Positions 1 through 8,863 of a stretch of DNA of 64,000 nucleotides are shown here, one piece after another (positions within the stretch are counted from its first letter, which is position 1; each line of letters opens with the position of its first letter). The notes under the pieces are model-generated. The model searched no databases, was not told the origin of the DNA, and was given only the letters and a program-made list of their open reading frames with translations. Source of the DNA: Verrucomicrobiia bacterium (lineage in GTDB: Bacteria > Verrucomicrobiota > Verrucomicrobiia > Limisphaerales > JADLHS01); NCBI GenBank assembly GCA_026125285.1, contig JAHCLO010000021.1, positions 58,057 through 122,056 on the forward strand, in the 5' to 3' direction. The position numbers and the translations under genes are program-made.

Positions 1-2
1 TT

Positions 3-3000
3 CGATGGCTGACCGTGACGTTGCTTCTGTTTCCCAGCAGCTTCTTTGGCCAAACCTTTACCGCCACGGACCTTCCCATTCCCGTTGCCAGCAGCGGCAT
101 GGCCCACTGGGGCGATTACGACGGCGATGGCGATTACGATTTTGTCATTACAGGCCAACCGGAGTTGCGCGTGTATCGGAACGACGGAGGCGACGCGTTC
201 ACCAGTCAAGGACTGTTGGTCGCGCTCAGTCAAAGCCCTGGGGCGGTCTGGGGCGATTGGGACAACGACAACGATCTCGACCTGGTCGTTGGCGGGGCGG
301 ACACCGGTGGTGTGCCCGTGCTGGGCGAGTATTCGCTGACGCGGCTTTACCGCAACGACGGCGCGAGCGGTTTCACGTTAGTGGGCGAAGGCATCCCGTT
401 CGCCGGCCTGCCGACCTTGACGGACTTTGACAATGATGGCGATTTGGATCTGATGATTGCGCGCGGCCCGACGATGATGCCGGGCGGACAGTCAGACATT
501 AACTCCGTCCGCTTCTATTCCAACGAGGGAAATGGCAATTTCAAACTCCAGTTCGAATTGCCCATGCCAAACAACACCATCGCGGTGCGGGCGATGGACT
601 TGAACGGCGACGGATGGACTGACCTGGCGCAATTCAAGTTGCTCGATGGCGAAATGCTGTTCACCGCGCGACTTAACTTGGGCAATTGCCAATTCACCTC
701 GAACTCGTGGGTCTTAAGCCCGTTGGGACCTGGGTTCCCGCTGTTTGGCGATCTGGACAATGACGGAGACGAGGACTTCGGCGTGCTGGCGTACGGCAAC
801 GGTCCACTGCCGAGCTACTCCGGCTGGCTGCGCAACGATGGGAGCACCAACACGCTGCTGCCAGGCATCGAGTTCCCGCTCGCCAATCTCACTTGCTCCC
901 TGGCGGATTACGACAACGATGGCCGGCTCGACGTCGCAGCGACCGGTGGCACGTCGGGATATGACAATGTCTTCCAGCTTTTTCACAACAACGGCGGTTT
1001 CTCATTCACCACGAACACACCGAACATTGAAGGGACGCAATACGCCGTGATGGCGTGGGGCGATGCCGATGGCGATGGCGATCTGGACCTGTTGCTGTCC
1101 GGCATCCCCAACCCGCCGTATCCGGGCAATCCGTTCATCCGTCTCTATCGCAACGACACGCCCGTCACCAATGCTCAGCCGCAGACGCCCACGAACCTCA
1201 TCGCGACTGTGAGTGGGAGCAGCGTCCAACTCAGTTGGGCGGCGGTGACGGACGCGAATCAATCCGGCGGTCTGAGCTACAACGTGCGCGTGGGTCGCGC
1301 AGGCCAGGGCGTGGATGTCATCACGCCCGCGGCGAATCTCGTCACCGGCAAACTCCTGCTCCCGCAAGTGGGCAACGCCGGCCATGGCCTTTTTCGTGTG
1401 CTGACCAATCTACTGGCCGGCACGTATTATTGGAGTGTGCAGGCGGTGGACAATGCCTTTGCGGCATCAGCTTTCGCGGTCGAAGGCAGTTTCGAAATTG
1501 CCCCTGGCCTGCCGCGCGTGGGCGAACCGGCGGCCTCGGATTTGCGTTTTCCACACGCGACCCTGACCGCCTCGGCGATTCCCAACGGCGCCCCTGCATC
1601 CGTGTGGTTCGAGTACGGACTCTCGACCAACTACGATCAGGCCACGCCCGCCACCGCCATCGGCTCGGGCATCGCGCCAGTGGCATTCACCAACGAGATC
1701 ACTTCGCTGCTGACGGCGACGCAATATCACTTTCGCGCCGTGGCCTCGAATGTCGTCGGGATCGCCTACAGCTCCGACAAGACTCTATTCATCTCGAACA
1801 CGCCACCGACGATTTCGAACCTCACCAACCTTGTGGTATTGACCCCCAATCAAACTTCGCCAGGGTTGAGTTTCAACGTGGGCGATTTGGAGTCACCCGC
1901 CGACTTGCTCCAAGTGACCGGTACGGCCCAGAACGCGACCCTGCTACCCCCATCCGGCATCGCGTTCGGCGGGGCCGGCTCGAATCGCACGGTGCAGTTG
2001 ACACCCGCGCCCGAACAGCGCGGCATCACGACGGTGACGGTTCGGGTCACAGATGAACACGGCGGGCAAAGCTCCTCTGGATTGACGTTGCGCGTCGAGG
2101 ATTTCAGCCCCGTGTGGAGCCTGTTGACCGGGAGCAGCGAATTGGCCGTCGGTGACATCAACCGCGATGGATTCCTGGATTTCGTGCGTAACGATCGTTG
2201 GCTGCAGAACCTCAGCGGCACGAACTGGGCGCAGCCCTCTGGCGGCAACATTCAGAACCCGATCGCCTCGGGCACGCTGGGCCTGGCCGACGTGGATGAC
2301 GACGGGGATCTCGACATCGCCGAGTCCGGCTCGATCGCGACCACGCGCTTGACATGGATCTGGACCAATGCGCCGCCTCCGGTCGGCCTACCCTGGCTGC
2401 GCTCCGCGGCGGTCAGCAACCTACCAGGCTACTTTAGCGCGTCGCTCACCTGGGCCGATTTCGATCAAGACGGGGACATGGACCTCGTGCTGGCGGGAAG
2501 CACCAACACGCCTAACCCGTCCAATTTCAAGACCCGCGTGTGTCGGAACGACGGCGGGTTGAACTTTACGCCCCTTGCCGACGTGCTCCCCGACCTGGCG
2601 GATGCGTCGCTGGCCTGGGCGGACTTTGATCGCGACGGCGCCATGGATGTCTGTGTTTCCGGCACGACCAACGGGTCGAGCGGCTATCTCACCGGGGTGT
2701 ACCGCAACAACGGCGCGGGTCAGTTCACGAGTGTTCCCGCAGGACTCCCGGGGATTACCAGGGGCTTGGTGCGGTGGGGCGACGTGGACAACGACGGCTG
2801 GCCGGACCTGCTGTTGTGCGGCATCATCCGCGTCGGGAACACCATGACCAACCTGACCAAGCTGTTTCGCAATAACACGGACGGGACGTTCTCCGAATAC
2901 TCGAGCTTTGCCCCGCTCAATTCACCGCGCGGTTTTCTCGTGGACGTGGACAACGATGGCCGGCTGGACGTGCTGCTGGTCGGGACGATGCCGGGCGACA

Positions 3001-3734
3001 TGTTGGCGACTCCGGTTGCGCGGTTTTATCTCAACCGGGGCGAGGGCCAGTTCCTCGATATTGGTCCGACGTTGCCCAGCGGCAACCCCGCCCCCACCCT
3101 GGTTGCCGTGGGCGATTTTGACCGCGATGGACGAGTGGACGTCGTGCTTGGGTCGCGAGTCTATTTGAACCGTTTCCCCGCGACCAACGTGCCGCCCACC
3201 GCGCCAGCCAACCTGAGCGCGACGCCGAACGCGAGCGGTGTCACGCTCGCCTGGTCGGCGGCGACTGATGCGAATCAATCCGGCGGCCTGACCTACAACT
3301 TGCGCGTCGGCACTGGTCCTGGCTTGGGCAATGTCCTAAGCCCTTTGGCCGACCCCGCCACCGGCCAGCGATGGGTTCGCGCGCCAGGCAACGCCAGCCA
3401 GAGCCTTCAGTGGCGATTACGAAATCTCGCGCCGGGCACTTACTTTTGGAGCGTGCAGGCGATTGACCACGCCGGGGGCGAATCGCCGTTCGCGCAGGAA
3501 GCCACGTTCGACATCCCCGACCTGCGGCCGGTGATTTTGTCTGTGCGCGCGAGCAACGGGACGGTTTCGTTGAAGCTGCGGTTCGTTTGGGCCGGCAACT
3601 ATTCTGTGCTGACCTCCACCAACCTCTCAGCCTGGAGCGAACTGCCACCGTCGGACTATCTGGCGGGCGAAACCAATATCATTCTCCAAACCTCCAGCGA
3701 AACCAGCCAGTTCCTCCGCCTGCGCAGAAATTAA
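3..3734 (+). CDS. FG-GAP/VCBS repeat and fibronectin-III surface protein (5' partial)
   Basis: Very large secreted protein of about 1,240 visible residues. The frame is open to the window edge and the first residues (RWLTVTLLLFPSSFFGQ) look like the hydrophobic core of a signal peptide, so the true start lies just outside; a GTG at 15 is the first possible internal start. Seven calcium-binding FG-GAP/VCBS repeats (pattern DxDxDGDxDL, for example DYDGDGDYDF and DADGDGDLDLLLSG) fill residues 25-380. Fibronectin-III-like and Ig-like modules follow (390-700), then a second set of seven FG-GAP repeats (705-1060), another Fn3 module nearly identical to the first (both contain DANQSGGL) and a C-terminal beta domain ending SQFLRLRRN. 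These repeats usually form beta-propellers. Surface or extracellular location is inferred; the ligand is unknown. Confidence 0.9.
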   Translation, partial: RWLTVTLLLFPSSFFGQTFTATDLPIPVASSGMAHWGDYDGDGDYDFVITGQPELRVYRNDGGDAFTSQGLLVALSQSPGAVWGDWDNDNDLDLVVGGADTGGVPVLGEYSLTRLYRNDGASGFTLVGEGIPFAGLPTLTDFDNDGDLDLMIARGPTMMPGGQSDINSVRFYSNEGNGNFKLQFELPMPNNTIAVRAMDLNGDGWTDLAQFKLLDGEMLFTARLNLGNCQFTSNSWVLSPLGPGFPLFGDLDNDGDEDFGVLAYGNGPLPSYSGWLRNDGSTNTLLPGIEFPLANLTCSLADYDNDGRLDVAATGGTSGYDNVFQLFHNNGGFSFTTNTPNIEGTQYAVMAWGDADGDGDLDLLLSGIPNPPYPGNPFIRLYRNDTPVTNAQPQTPTNLIATVSGSSVQLSWAAVTDANQSGGLSYNVRVGRAGQGVDVITPAANLVTGKLLLPQVGNAGHGLFRVLTNLLAGTYYWSVQAVDNAFAASAFAVEGSFEIAPGLPRVGEPAASDLRFPHATLTASAIPNGAPASVWFEYGLSTNYDQATPATAIGSGIAPVAFTNEITSLLTATQYHFRAVASNVVGIAYSSDKTLFISNTPPTISNLTNLVVLTPNQTSPGLSFNVGDLESPADLLQVTGTAQNATLLPPSGIAFGGAGSNRTVQLTPAPEQRGITTVTVRVTDEHGGQSSSGLTLRVEDFSPVWSLLTGSSELAVGDINRDGFLDFVRNDRWLQNLSGTNWAQPSGGNIQNPIASGTLGLADVDDDGDLDIAESGSIATTRLTWIWTNAPPPVGLPWLRSAAVSNLPGYFSASLTWADFDQDGDMDLVLAGSTNTPNPSNFKTRVCRNDGGLNFTPLADVLPDLADASLAWADFDRDGAMDVCVSGTTNGSSGYLTGVYRNNGAGQFTSVPAGLPGITRGLVRWGDVDNDGWPDLLLCGIIRVGNTMTNLTKLFRNNTDGTFSEYSSFAPLNSPRGFLVDVDNDGRLDVLLVGTMPGDMLATPVARFYLNRGEGQFLDIGPTLPSGNPAPTLVAVGDFDRDGRVDVVLGSRVYLNRFPATNVPPTAPANLSATPNASGVTLAWSAATDANQSGGLTYNLRVGTGPGLGNVLSPLADPATGQRWVRAPGNASQSLQWRLRNLAPGTYFWSVQAIDHAGGESPFAQEATFDIPDLRPVILSVRASNGTVSLKLRFVWAGNYSVLTSTNLSAWSELPPSDYLAGETNIILQTSSETSQFLRLRRN

Positions 3735-3819
3735 CGTCGAATTGCTTCTGGGGTTCACCCAGCGTCGCGGCACGGTGCAACTCGGGTGGCGCCTTGCTCC
3801 GCCGACGGCGGCTCCGGCT

Positions 3820-3924
3820 TTACACCGTATAAGTGCTGCTGGCCACCCAGCCGCCGGTGCCGGTCCAATTGGTGTGGAAGAACTCCCCGCGCGGCTAGTC
3901 CCCGCGCTCGTAATTGTGTGCGCC
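3820..3924 (-). repeat. gnd 3'-end copy A (degenerate)
   Basis: On the minus strand this stretch encodes the last ~34 codons of 6-phosphogluconate dehydrogenase (GEFFHTNWTGTGG then VASSTYTV and a stop), matching the end of the real gnd at 7295-7399. It has an in-frame TAG where the gene reads GGx/CAG, so it cannot be coding. Homology stops sharply at about 3924, the same boundary as in copies B and C. It lies in the same orientation as gnd. Confidence 0.85.
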
Positions 3925-3962
3925 GGAAAGCGGTGCTGAACTCTTCCAGTGGGTCGCGAAAC

Positions 3963-4208
3963 TCAGACCGCGACCGGTTCAGGAACTTCGCGGAGGACCA
4001 TCAACCGGTCCGCCGGAATCGGAAGCAATGCGTAAGCACGGCCATCGCGCCCGGAAAATTCCACCTCGAAGGCGTTGCCGCCGTACGTCATCACGACTGT
4101 GCCGGCTTGGCCACGACGAAGCAGGAGCGGCACCCCCGTTTCAAAGTGCTTTGCTGGAGTGTCCTCCAGCAGCGCCACCGAGTCATGCAGATGTATTTCG
4201 CCGTTCAT
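3963..4208 (-). CDS. DUF4926 domain protein
   Basis: Small protein of 81 residues, starting at the ATG 4 bp after the stop of the DUF6883 gene; a TTG 12 bases upstream is possible but unnecessary. The core GQAGTVVMTYGGNAFEVEF followed by GRAYALLPIPADRLM is the signature of the DUF4926 family, an SH3-like small barrel of unknown function. Together with its upstream neighbour it forms a tight two-gene unit of the kind often seen in accessory DNA. A role as partner or immunity protein to the DUF6883 protein is inference. The pair sits between gnd-tail copies A and B. Confidence 0.75.
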   Translation of the reverse strand: MNGEIHLHDSVALLEDTPAKHFETGVPLLLRRGQAGTVVMTYGGNAFEVEFSGRDGRAYALLPIPADRLMVLREVPEPVAV

Positions 4209-4212
4209 GGTG

Positions 4213-4545
4213 TCAAACAATATAGCAGGTTGTAAGTCTTGGAAAGGCTTCTCCGTGCCTGAGGATCCACGCGCTCATCACCGTGGCCGTGCCCGCTGCC
4301 GTCGTGATGGGAAAACGCAACACAAAGACCTGCCCAAAACTGTTGTCGCCTCTCAGCTCGAATTGATCGGAAGTAGCGGCCTCCCGAAGCAACGCGGCCT
4401 TGAGCACCTCGGAGTTGTCCCGAGACACGCCGAGCACGGAGGCGAACAGGCGGGCCTTGTGGCGACCGTCCCGATGTGCGGGATTGAGCGGGTAGTCCTC
4501 CAGCTTGTTGCCAAGGTCCGCACGCTCGCCGTTCGGCAGTTTCAT
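4213..4545 (-). CDS. DUF6883 domain protein
   Basis: About 110 residues from the ATG at 4545, which gives the family-typical beginning MKLPNGERADLGNKLEDYPL; a TTG at 4581 would add 12 residues. The motif LNPAHRDGRHKARLFASVLG and the C-terminal TATVMSAWILRHGEAFPRL are typical of DUF6883, a small domain found alone and in polymorphic-toxin contexts. Its stop lies 4 bp before the DUF4926 start, so the two are probably co-translated. No catalytic residue can be assigned from the sequence alone. Accessory gene between two gnd-tail copies. Confidence 0.7.
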   Translation of the reverse strand: MKLPNGERADLGNKLEDYPLNPAHRDGRHKARLFASVLGVSRDNSEVLKAALLREAATSDQFELRGDNSFGQVFVLRFPITTAAGTATVMSAWILRHGEAFPRLTTCYIV

Positions 4546-4660
4546 CGGCGCGATGAAACCATACCGCTCGGCGGACTGCAACCTCGCCGCCTATCACGAC
4601 GGACGTAAAGGAAGAGGCCGGACAGCGCCAACGGTCCGGTCCGCGTGCGATGAATCCGTG

Positions 4661-4765
4661 TTACACCGTATATGTGCTGCTGGCCACCCGGCCGCCGGTG
4701 CCGGTCCAATTGGTGTGGAAGAACTCCCCGCGCGGCTGGTCCCCGCGCTCGTAGGTGTGCGCGCC
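4661..4765 (-). repeat. gnd 3'-end copy B (intact reading frame)
   Basis: The minus strand reads G-A-H-T-Y-E-R-G-D-Q-P-R-G-E-F-F-H-T-N-W and on to SSTYTV-stop with no interruption: the exact C-terminal ~34 codons of gnd plus its stop codon, but with no gnd sequence upstream. It differs from the real gene in RGDQ versus RVDK. The rest of 4546-4896 shows no gene that I can support. Confidence 0.88.
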
Positions 4766-4896
4766 GGGCCGGAGCAATCGCCAACCTTGGGCCGATTGAC
4801 TGAACGCCGTTGGCATTCTGTCAGCCGGGCTTTCGTTGCGTCATTCGTTGGGAGGCGGATCCGCTCACCTTGTCCGTGTCGTGACCGCCGGGAACG

Positions 4897-6192
4897 TCAG
4901 CGCAAGTATTGGGTCAGCCAGGCATCGTCAACCGTGATGGTTTCTTTTCGACCGTTGCGCTCAAGGACGATGTCTCCCGTGATGTCCTTCACTCCGATTC
5001 CGGTCTTGTCACGATGTCTGAGGAACGGACGATCCACGTCGTCTTTGATCGTGACACCTTTGAAGTGGAGGTTGCCGGCGGGTCGACTTTCCAAACCGAG
5101 GCCTTGCACATAGATCGGCGGGAAAAACGCATCGTGGCGGGCACTGTCGCGGAGGACTGAGTTTTCCATTTCAATCCGCACTGCATCGTAGGGATTGAAC
5201 TGCACCGAGAGTCCGGCCATGCCGTCGTTTTCGGACACGAATCGCGTGATCCGAAGTCGCCCGCCTGGGGGGTCTTGCTGAGTCGAGCACAGGTGAATGG
5301 CATGCTGGGTATTGCTACGGGAGACACAACGATCTAGATGGATCGAGATAGGCTTGGAGGAACCGGTCATGGTTTGCGGACAGATTTGGAAGCCGGTCCC
5401 GGCATTATTCTCCGCCACACACCTGCGCAGCACGCAATTGATCAGAGAATCCGTAGGGCTGTTCGGCTCGAAGTCAATTCCCGCCTGCGGCGCGGTACCG
5501 CTCGTGTTGCGCAAACGGCAGTCCTCAATCAACAGGTTTTCCGCGCTGATCACACTGATGCCCTGGCGATGGTTTTCGTTGCAGTCCACCCGCCGGATCA
5601 CCACGTCTTGATTAACCTCCCGGTTCCGGGTCGTGCCCAGATAGATGCCGTCGCCTCCCGTCTTTTCGACGGTCAAGTCTTGGACCAACACGTTCCGGCA
5701 GCCGAGAAACGCCAGGCCATGCCGCCATTCCGATGGTTCATAGGCCGCCGATTGATAGTCCTGCTTATGCATCCGGATGCGGGCCGATTTGCCGCCGTCT
5801 TTCTTCTGGCCGCGAACCACGACGTTTTCGCATTCCTGCCACGTCAGGAGGCAATCTCCCTTCGAGCGGAAGTCGCCTCTCAGGGCCACCAGTTCCGTTC
5901 CCGCCTCGAAGATGATCTCCTGGTCACTCACGCCGCTGAGCGGCCGCGTGACCCACGCCGAGGCTTGTCGGTCAATGATCAGTCTCCTCGCTTTCGAGTG
6001 GATGGCTTGCTGCAGGTATTTGGTGGAGTCTGCACGGTCAAATCCCCACCACGAAACGCGGGCTTCGTGCCGTTTGCCGGCCAACACTTCGCGAACCAAT
6101 TCTGGCCGCGCAAGCGTTTCCGCCCAGACGGAAGTCGGTGCCGGTAACAGACCGGACAAGACGATTGAGATGACAAGAAATACACGTCGCAT
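4897..6192 (-). CDS. secreted right-handed beta-helix protein
   Basis: 431 residues with a clear Sec signal peptide (MRRVFLVISIVLSGLLPAP, cleavage near VWA-ET). From about residue 110 onward the chain shows repeated short beta-strand turns with stacked Asn/Asp and Cys (NVVVRG, NVLVQDLTVEKTGGDGIYLG, NLLIEDCRLRNTSG, NCVLRRCVAENNAGTGF, ISIHLDRCVSRSN), the pattern of the pectate-lyase/parallel beta-helix (PbH1) superfamily. Many relatives are polysaccharide lyases or epimerases, but no specific catalytic site can be assigned. Extracellular or periplasmic action on polysaccharide is inferred. The gene lies alone between gnd-tail copies B and C, so it is probably acquired cargo. Confidence 0.82.
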   Translation of the reverse strand: MRRVFLVISIVLSGLLPAPTSVWAETLARPELVREVLAGKRHEARVSWWGFDRADSTKYLQQAIHSKARRLIIDRQASAWVTRPLSGVSDQEIIFEAGTELVALRGDFRSKGDCLLTWQECENVVVRGQKKDGGKSARIRMHKQDYQSAAYEPSEWRHGLAFLGCRNVLVQDLTVEKTGGDGIYLGTTRNREVNQDVVIRRVDCNENHRQGISVISAENLLIEDCRLRNTSGTAPQAGIDFEPNSPTDSLINCVLRRCVAENNAGTGFQICPQTMTGSSKPISIHLDRCVSRSNTQHAIHLCSTQQDPPGGRLRITRFVSENDGMAGLSVQFNPYDAVRIEMENSVLRDSARHDAFFPPIYVQGLGLESRPAGNLHFKGVTIKDDVDRPFLRHRDKTGIGVKDITGDIVLERNGRKETITVDDAWLTQYLR

Positions 6193-6297
6193 TCAGCAAC
6201 TCCTGATCAATCAAACAAACCCACATCTACCTCAAACGAGCACCAGCGTCCAGCTCGGCAGGCGGCAACCTTAGTGCGCTCCGCCGAGCTGGGGAAG

Positions 6298-6398
6298 CCG
6301 TGTAGGTGCTGCGGGCGACGCGGCCGCCGGTGCCAGTCCAGTGGGTGTGCAACCATTCCCCTCGCGCTGGGTCCCCGCGTTCGTAGCTGTACGCGCCG
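6298..6398 (-). repeat. gnd 3'-end copy C (diverged)
   Basis: The minus strand encodes GAYSYERGDPARGEWLHTHW, then TGTGGRVARSTYT: the gnd tail with more substitutions than copies A and B and without the stop codon. Same orientation and same inner boundary as the other copies. The flanks 6193-6297 and 6399-6559 hold nothing that I can identify. Confidence 0.75.
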
Positions 6399-6619
6399 AA
6401 AACTTGAGCGGCGTGGGTAGCTGCGAAACGAGTTTTGCCGGAGACGAAGACCTCCGGAGCGGTGAGCGCGCGCATCATGGTGCATGACATCGCCCGCGCA
6501 TTCCGTTAAAACCTCCCCGTGCGCGCGCCGGAACTGAAACCCTCTCACAAGCTCGTGCGGGCCTACTACGCGCCCGCTACGCCGCCAACCTCCGCCGCGA
6601 ACTGCCCCGCATCCCCTTC

Positions 6620-6704
6620 GTAGCAGCGGATGTGAGTCCGCTCCAATCTCCTTCCGGGGCTTCTGCTGCGAAGAAAGTTAGAGCCGACTCACATCCGCTG
6701 CTAC
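6620..6704. repeat. 85-bp palindromic repeat (GTAGCAGCGGATGTGAGTC family)
   Basis: Begins GTAGCAGCGGATGTGAGTC and ends with its reverse complement GACTCACATCCGCTGCTAC. It interrupts the conserved frame of the restriction-enzyme remnant between PRIPF and LRDAEVF while keeping it open. Confidence 0.85.
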
Positions 6705-6853
6705 GGGATGCGGAGGTTTTCCGCGCCTTCGTCGCCGCCGGCCAGCGCCTCGCCGAATTGCACGTCGGCTACGAGCAGCAGCCGGAGTATCCCCTCCAGC
6801 GCCGGGAGAACCCGAAGTCCCCGCTCAACTGGCGCGTCGAGAAGATGAAACTG

Positions 6854-6927
6854 GTAGGGCGCGTCAGTCCTCTGCGCGCCGCGACGGCACAATTACCTGA
6901 CGGCGCGCCCGGAGTGACGCGCCCTAC
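6854..6927. repeat. 74-bp palindromic repeat (GTAGGGCGCGTCA family)
   Basis: Starts GTAGGGCGCGTCAGTCC and ends GGAGTGACGCGCCCTAC, near-perfect inverted ends. The same family occurs at 58233-58310 and 61888-61963. Here it is inserted in frame between EKMKL and LSLVYNDF of the restriction-enzyme remnant. Confidence 0.85.
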
Positions 6928-7294
6928 CCTCAGCCTCGTTTACAACGACTTTCTGACGCTGGCCGGCATCCCGCCCGAGACGTTCGACTACCGCCTCGGC
7001 AACCGCAGCGCGCTCGAATGGGTGATTGACCAGTATCAGGTGAGCACCGACAAACGCAGCGGCATCACCAACGACCCCAACCGCCCCGACGACCCCGAAT
7101 ACATCGTACGCCTGATCGGCCAGGTCATCACCGTGAGCCTGGAGACGGTGAGGATCGTGCAGGGCTTGCCGCCGCTGAAAACAGCTTGAGCATGGGCACC
7201 CAGAGGCTGGGAACGGCCCTGAGCGAGTTAGACTTGAACATCGACCCGGTGTCGGACGCGGAGTTGATGGCCTGCCGAGACGCCGTTACGCGGG

Positions 7295-8767
7295 TTAAAC
7301 TGTATAGGTGCTGCTGGCCACGCGACCGCCGGTGCCGGTCCAATTGGTGTGGAAGAATTCGCCGCGCGGTTTGTCCACGCGCTCGTAGGTGTGCGCGCCA
7401 AAGTAATCGCGTTGCGCCTGGAGCAGGTTGGCCGGCAACACCGCCGCGCGGTATTGATCGTAGAACGCCAGCGCGGTGCTGAAGGCCGGGACCGGGACGC
7501 CGCGTTTGGCCGCCGTGGCCACGATATTACGCCAGCCTTTCTGGCAACGTTTGATTTCGCCCCGGAAATAATCGTCCAACAGCAGATTCATCAGCCTGGG
7601 ATTGCGGTCGTAGGCTTCCTTGATCTTGCCGAGAAAACGCGAGCGGATGATGCAACCGCCGCGCCACATGAGCGCAATGCCGCCGTAGTTAAGATTCCAT
7701 CTGTATTCCGTCGCGGCGGCGCGCATGAGCATATAGCCTTGGGCGTAACTGACAATTTTCGAGGCGTAGAGCGCGTCGCGGATGTCAGCAATGAACTGTA
7801 TCTTCTTGTCCGCGTTCGCGGCCAGGCTGGTGAGCGCCGGGCGCGGGCCTTTGAGTTTCCTCGCCGCTTTCACCCGCTCGTCCTTGAGGGCCGAGACACA
7901 ACGCGAGTAAACCGCTTCCGCAATCAGCGTGATGGGAATGCCCAGGTCCTGCGAATTCACGACCGTCCATTTGCCCGTGCCCTTCTGGCCGGCCGTGTCG
8001 AGGATTTTGTCCACCAGTGGCTGGCCGTCTTCGTCCCGCTTGCCCAGGATATCGCGGGTGATTTCGATCAGGTAGCTGTCCAGTTCGCCTTGATTCCATT
8101 CCGCGAAGACTTCGTGCATTTCCGGCGCGGACAGGCCGAGGCCGAGCTTCATGATGTTGTAGGCTTCGCAGATCAACTGCATGTCGCCGTACTCGATGCC
8201 GTTGTGGACCATTTTCACGTAATGGCCGGCCCCGTTTTCGCCCACCCAATCGCAGCACGGCACGCCACCTTCGACCTTGGCGGAGACGCCCTGGAAAATA
8301 TCCTTCACGTGCGGCCACGCGGAGGGCGAACCGCCGGGCATGATGCTCGGGCCACGCCGCGCGCCTTCCTCGCCCCCGCTGACGCCGGTGCCAATGTACA
8401 ACAAGCCCTTGCTCTCGACGTATTTGGTGCGGCGATTGGTGTCTTCAAACAACGAATTGCCGCCGTCAATGATGATGTCGCCGGGTGCCAGATGCGGGAG
8501 AAGTTGTTCGATGAATTCGTCCACCGCCTGGCCCGCTTTGACGAGCATCATCACGCGACGCGGTTGCTTGAGTTGGGCGACCATTTCCGCGATGGAGTGG
8601 GCGCCGAGCACCTTCGTGCCCCGAGCTTCGTTGGCGAGGAAGTCGTCCACCTTGGACACCGTGCGGTTGTAGGCCACGACGGTGAACCCGTGGTCGTTCA
8701 TGTTCAGAATGAGGTTCTGGCCCATGACGGCCAGACCAATCAGGGCAATGTCAGCTTGTGGTTCCAT
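7295..8767 (-). CDS. gnd: 6-phosphogluconate dehydrogenase (NADP, decarboxylating)
   Basis: 490 residues, full length. Oxidises and decarboxylates 6-phosphogluconate to ribulose 5-phosphate with reduction of NADP in the cytosolic pentose phosphate pathway. The N-terminal Rossmann motif is GLAVMGQNLILNMNDHG, followed by VAYNRT. The substrate/catalytic segments are GTGVSGGEEGARRGPSIMPG and CDWVGENGAGHYVKMVHNGI (catalytic Lys, HN); the all-helical C-terminal domain ends FHTNWTGTGGRVASSTYTV. The start ATG fits MEPQADIALIGLAVMG. Its last ~105 bp (7295-7399) recur three times downstream at 3820, 4661 and 6298, always in the same orientation. Confidence 0.98.
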   Translation of the reverse strand: MEPQADIALIGLAVMGQNLILNMNDHGFTVVAYNRTVSKVDDFLANEARGTKVLGAHSIAEMVAQLKQPRRVMMLVKAGQAVDEFIEQLLPHLAPGDIIIDGGNSLFEDTNRRTKYVESKGLLYIGTGVSGGEEGARRGPSIMPGGSPSAWPHVKDIFQGVSAKVEGGVPCCDWVGENGAGHYVKMVHNGIEYGDMQLICEAYNIMKLGLGLSAPEMHEVFAEWNQGELDSYLIEITRDILGKRDEDGQPLVDKILDTAGQKGTGKWTVVNSQDLGIPITLIAEAVYSRCVSALKDERVKAARKLKGPRPALTSLAANADKKIQFIADIRDALYASKIVSYAQGYMLMRAAATEYRWNLNYGGIALMWRGGCIIRSRFLGKIKEAYDRNPRLMNLLLDDYFRGEIKRCQKGWRNIVATAAKRGVPVPAFSTALAFYDQYRAAVLPANLLQAQRDYFGAHTYERVDKPRGEFFHTNWTGTGGRVASSTYTV

Positions 8768-8863
8768 AAAAGTACATCTGTGACTTGCGGCTCAACGGGT
8801 GAACGATCCAGCGCGATAGCCGCGAGCGCCGCCGACCACGATTCATTTGGTTCGCTGCGCGTC

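Larger units (their letters stand above)
6560..7189 (+). pseudogene. C-terminal remnant of a type ISP restriction-modification/helicase protein
   Basis: Reads RYAANLRRELPRIPF, then DAEVFRAFVAAGQRLAELH, NWRVEKMKL, YNDFLTLAGIPPETFDYRLG, SALEWVIDQYQVSTDKRSG and IVRLIGQVITVSLETVRIV: the C-terminal specificity/helicase-associated region of type ISP (LlaBIII-like) restriction enzymes, which are normally around 1,000-1,600 residues. Only ~200 codons remain and no start or N-terminal motor/methylase domains are nearby, so this is a decayed fragment. Two palindromic repeats (6620-6704 and 6854-6927) are inserted in it without breaking the frame. It lies between gnd-tail copy C and gnd itself. Confidence 0.75.

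Noticed and set aside
3786..4608. Plus-strand ORFs opposite the DUF6883/DUF4926 genes
   Set aside because: No domain; they read through the antisense of recognised families and a gnd-tail copy.
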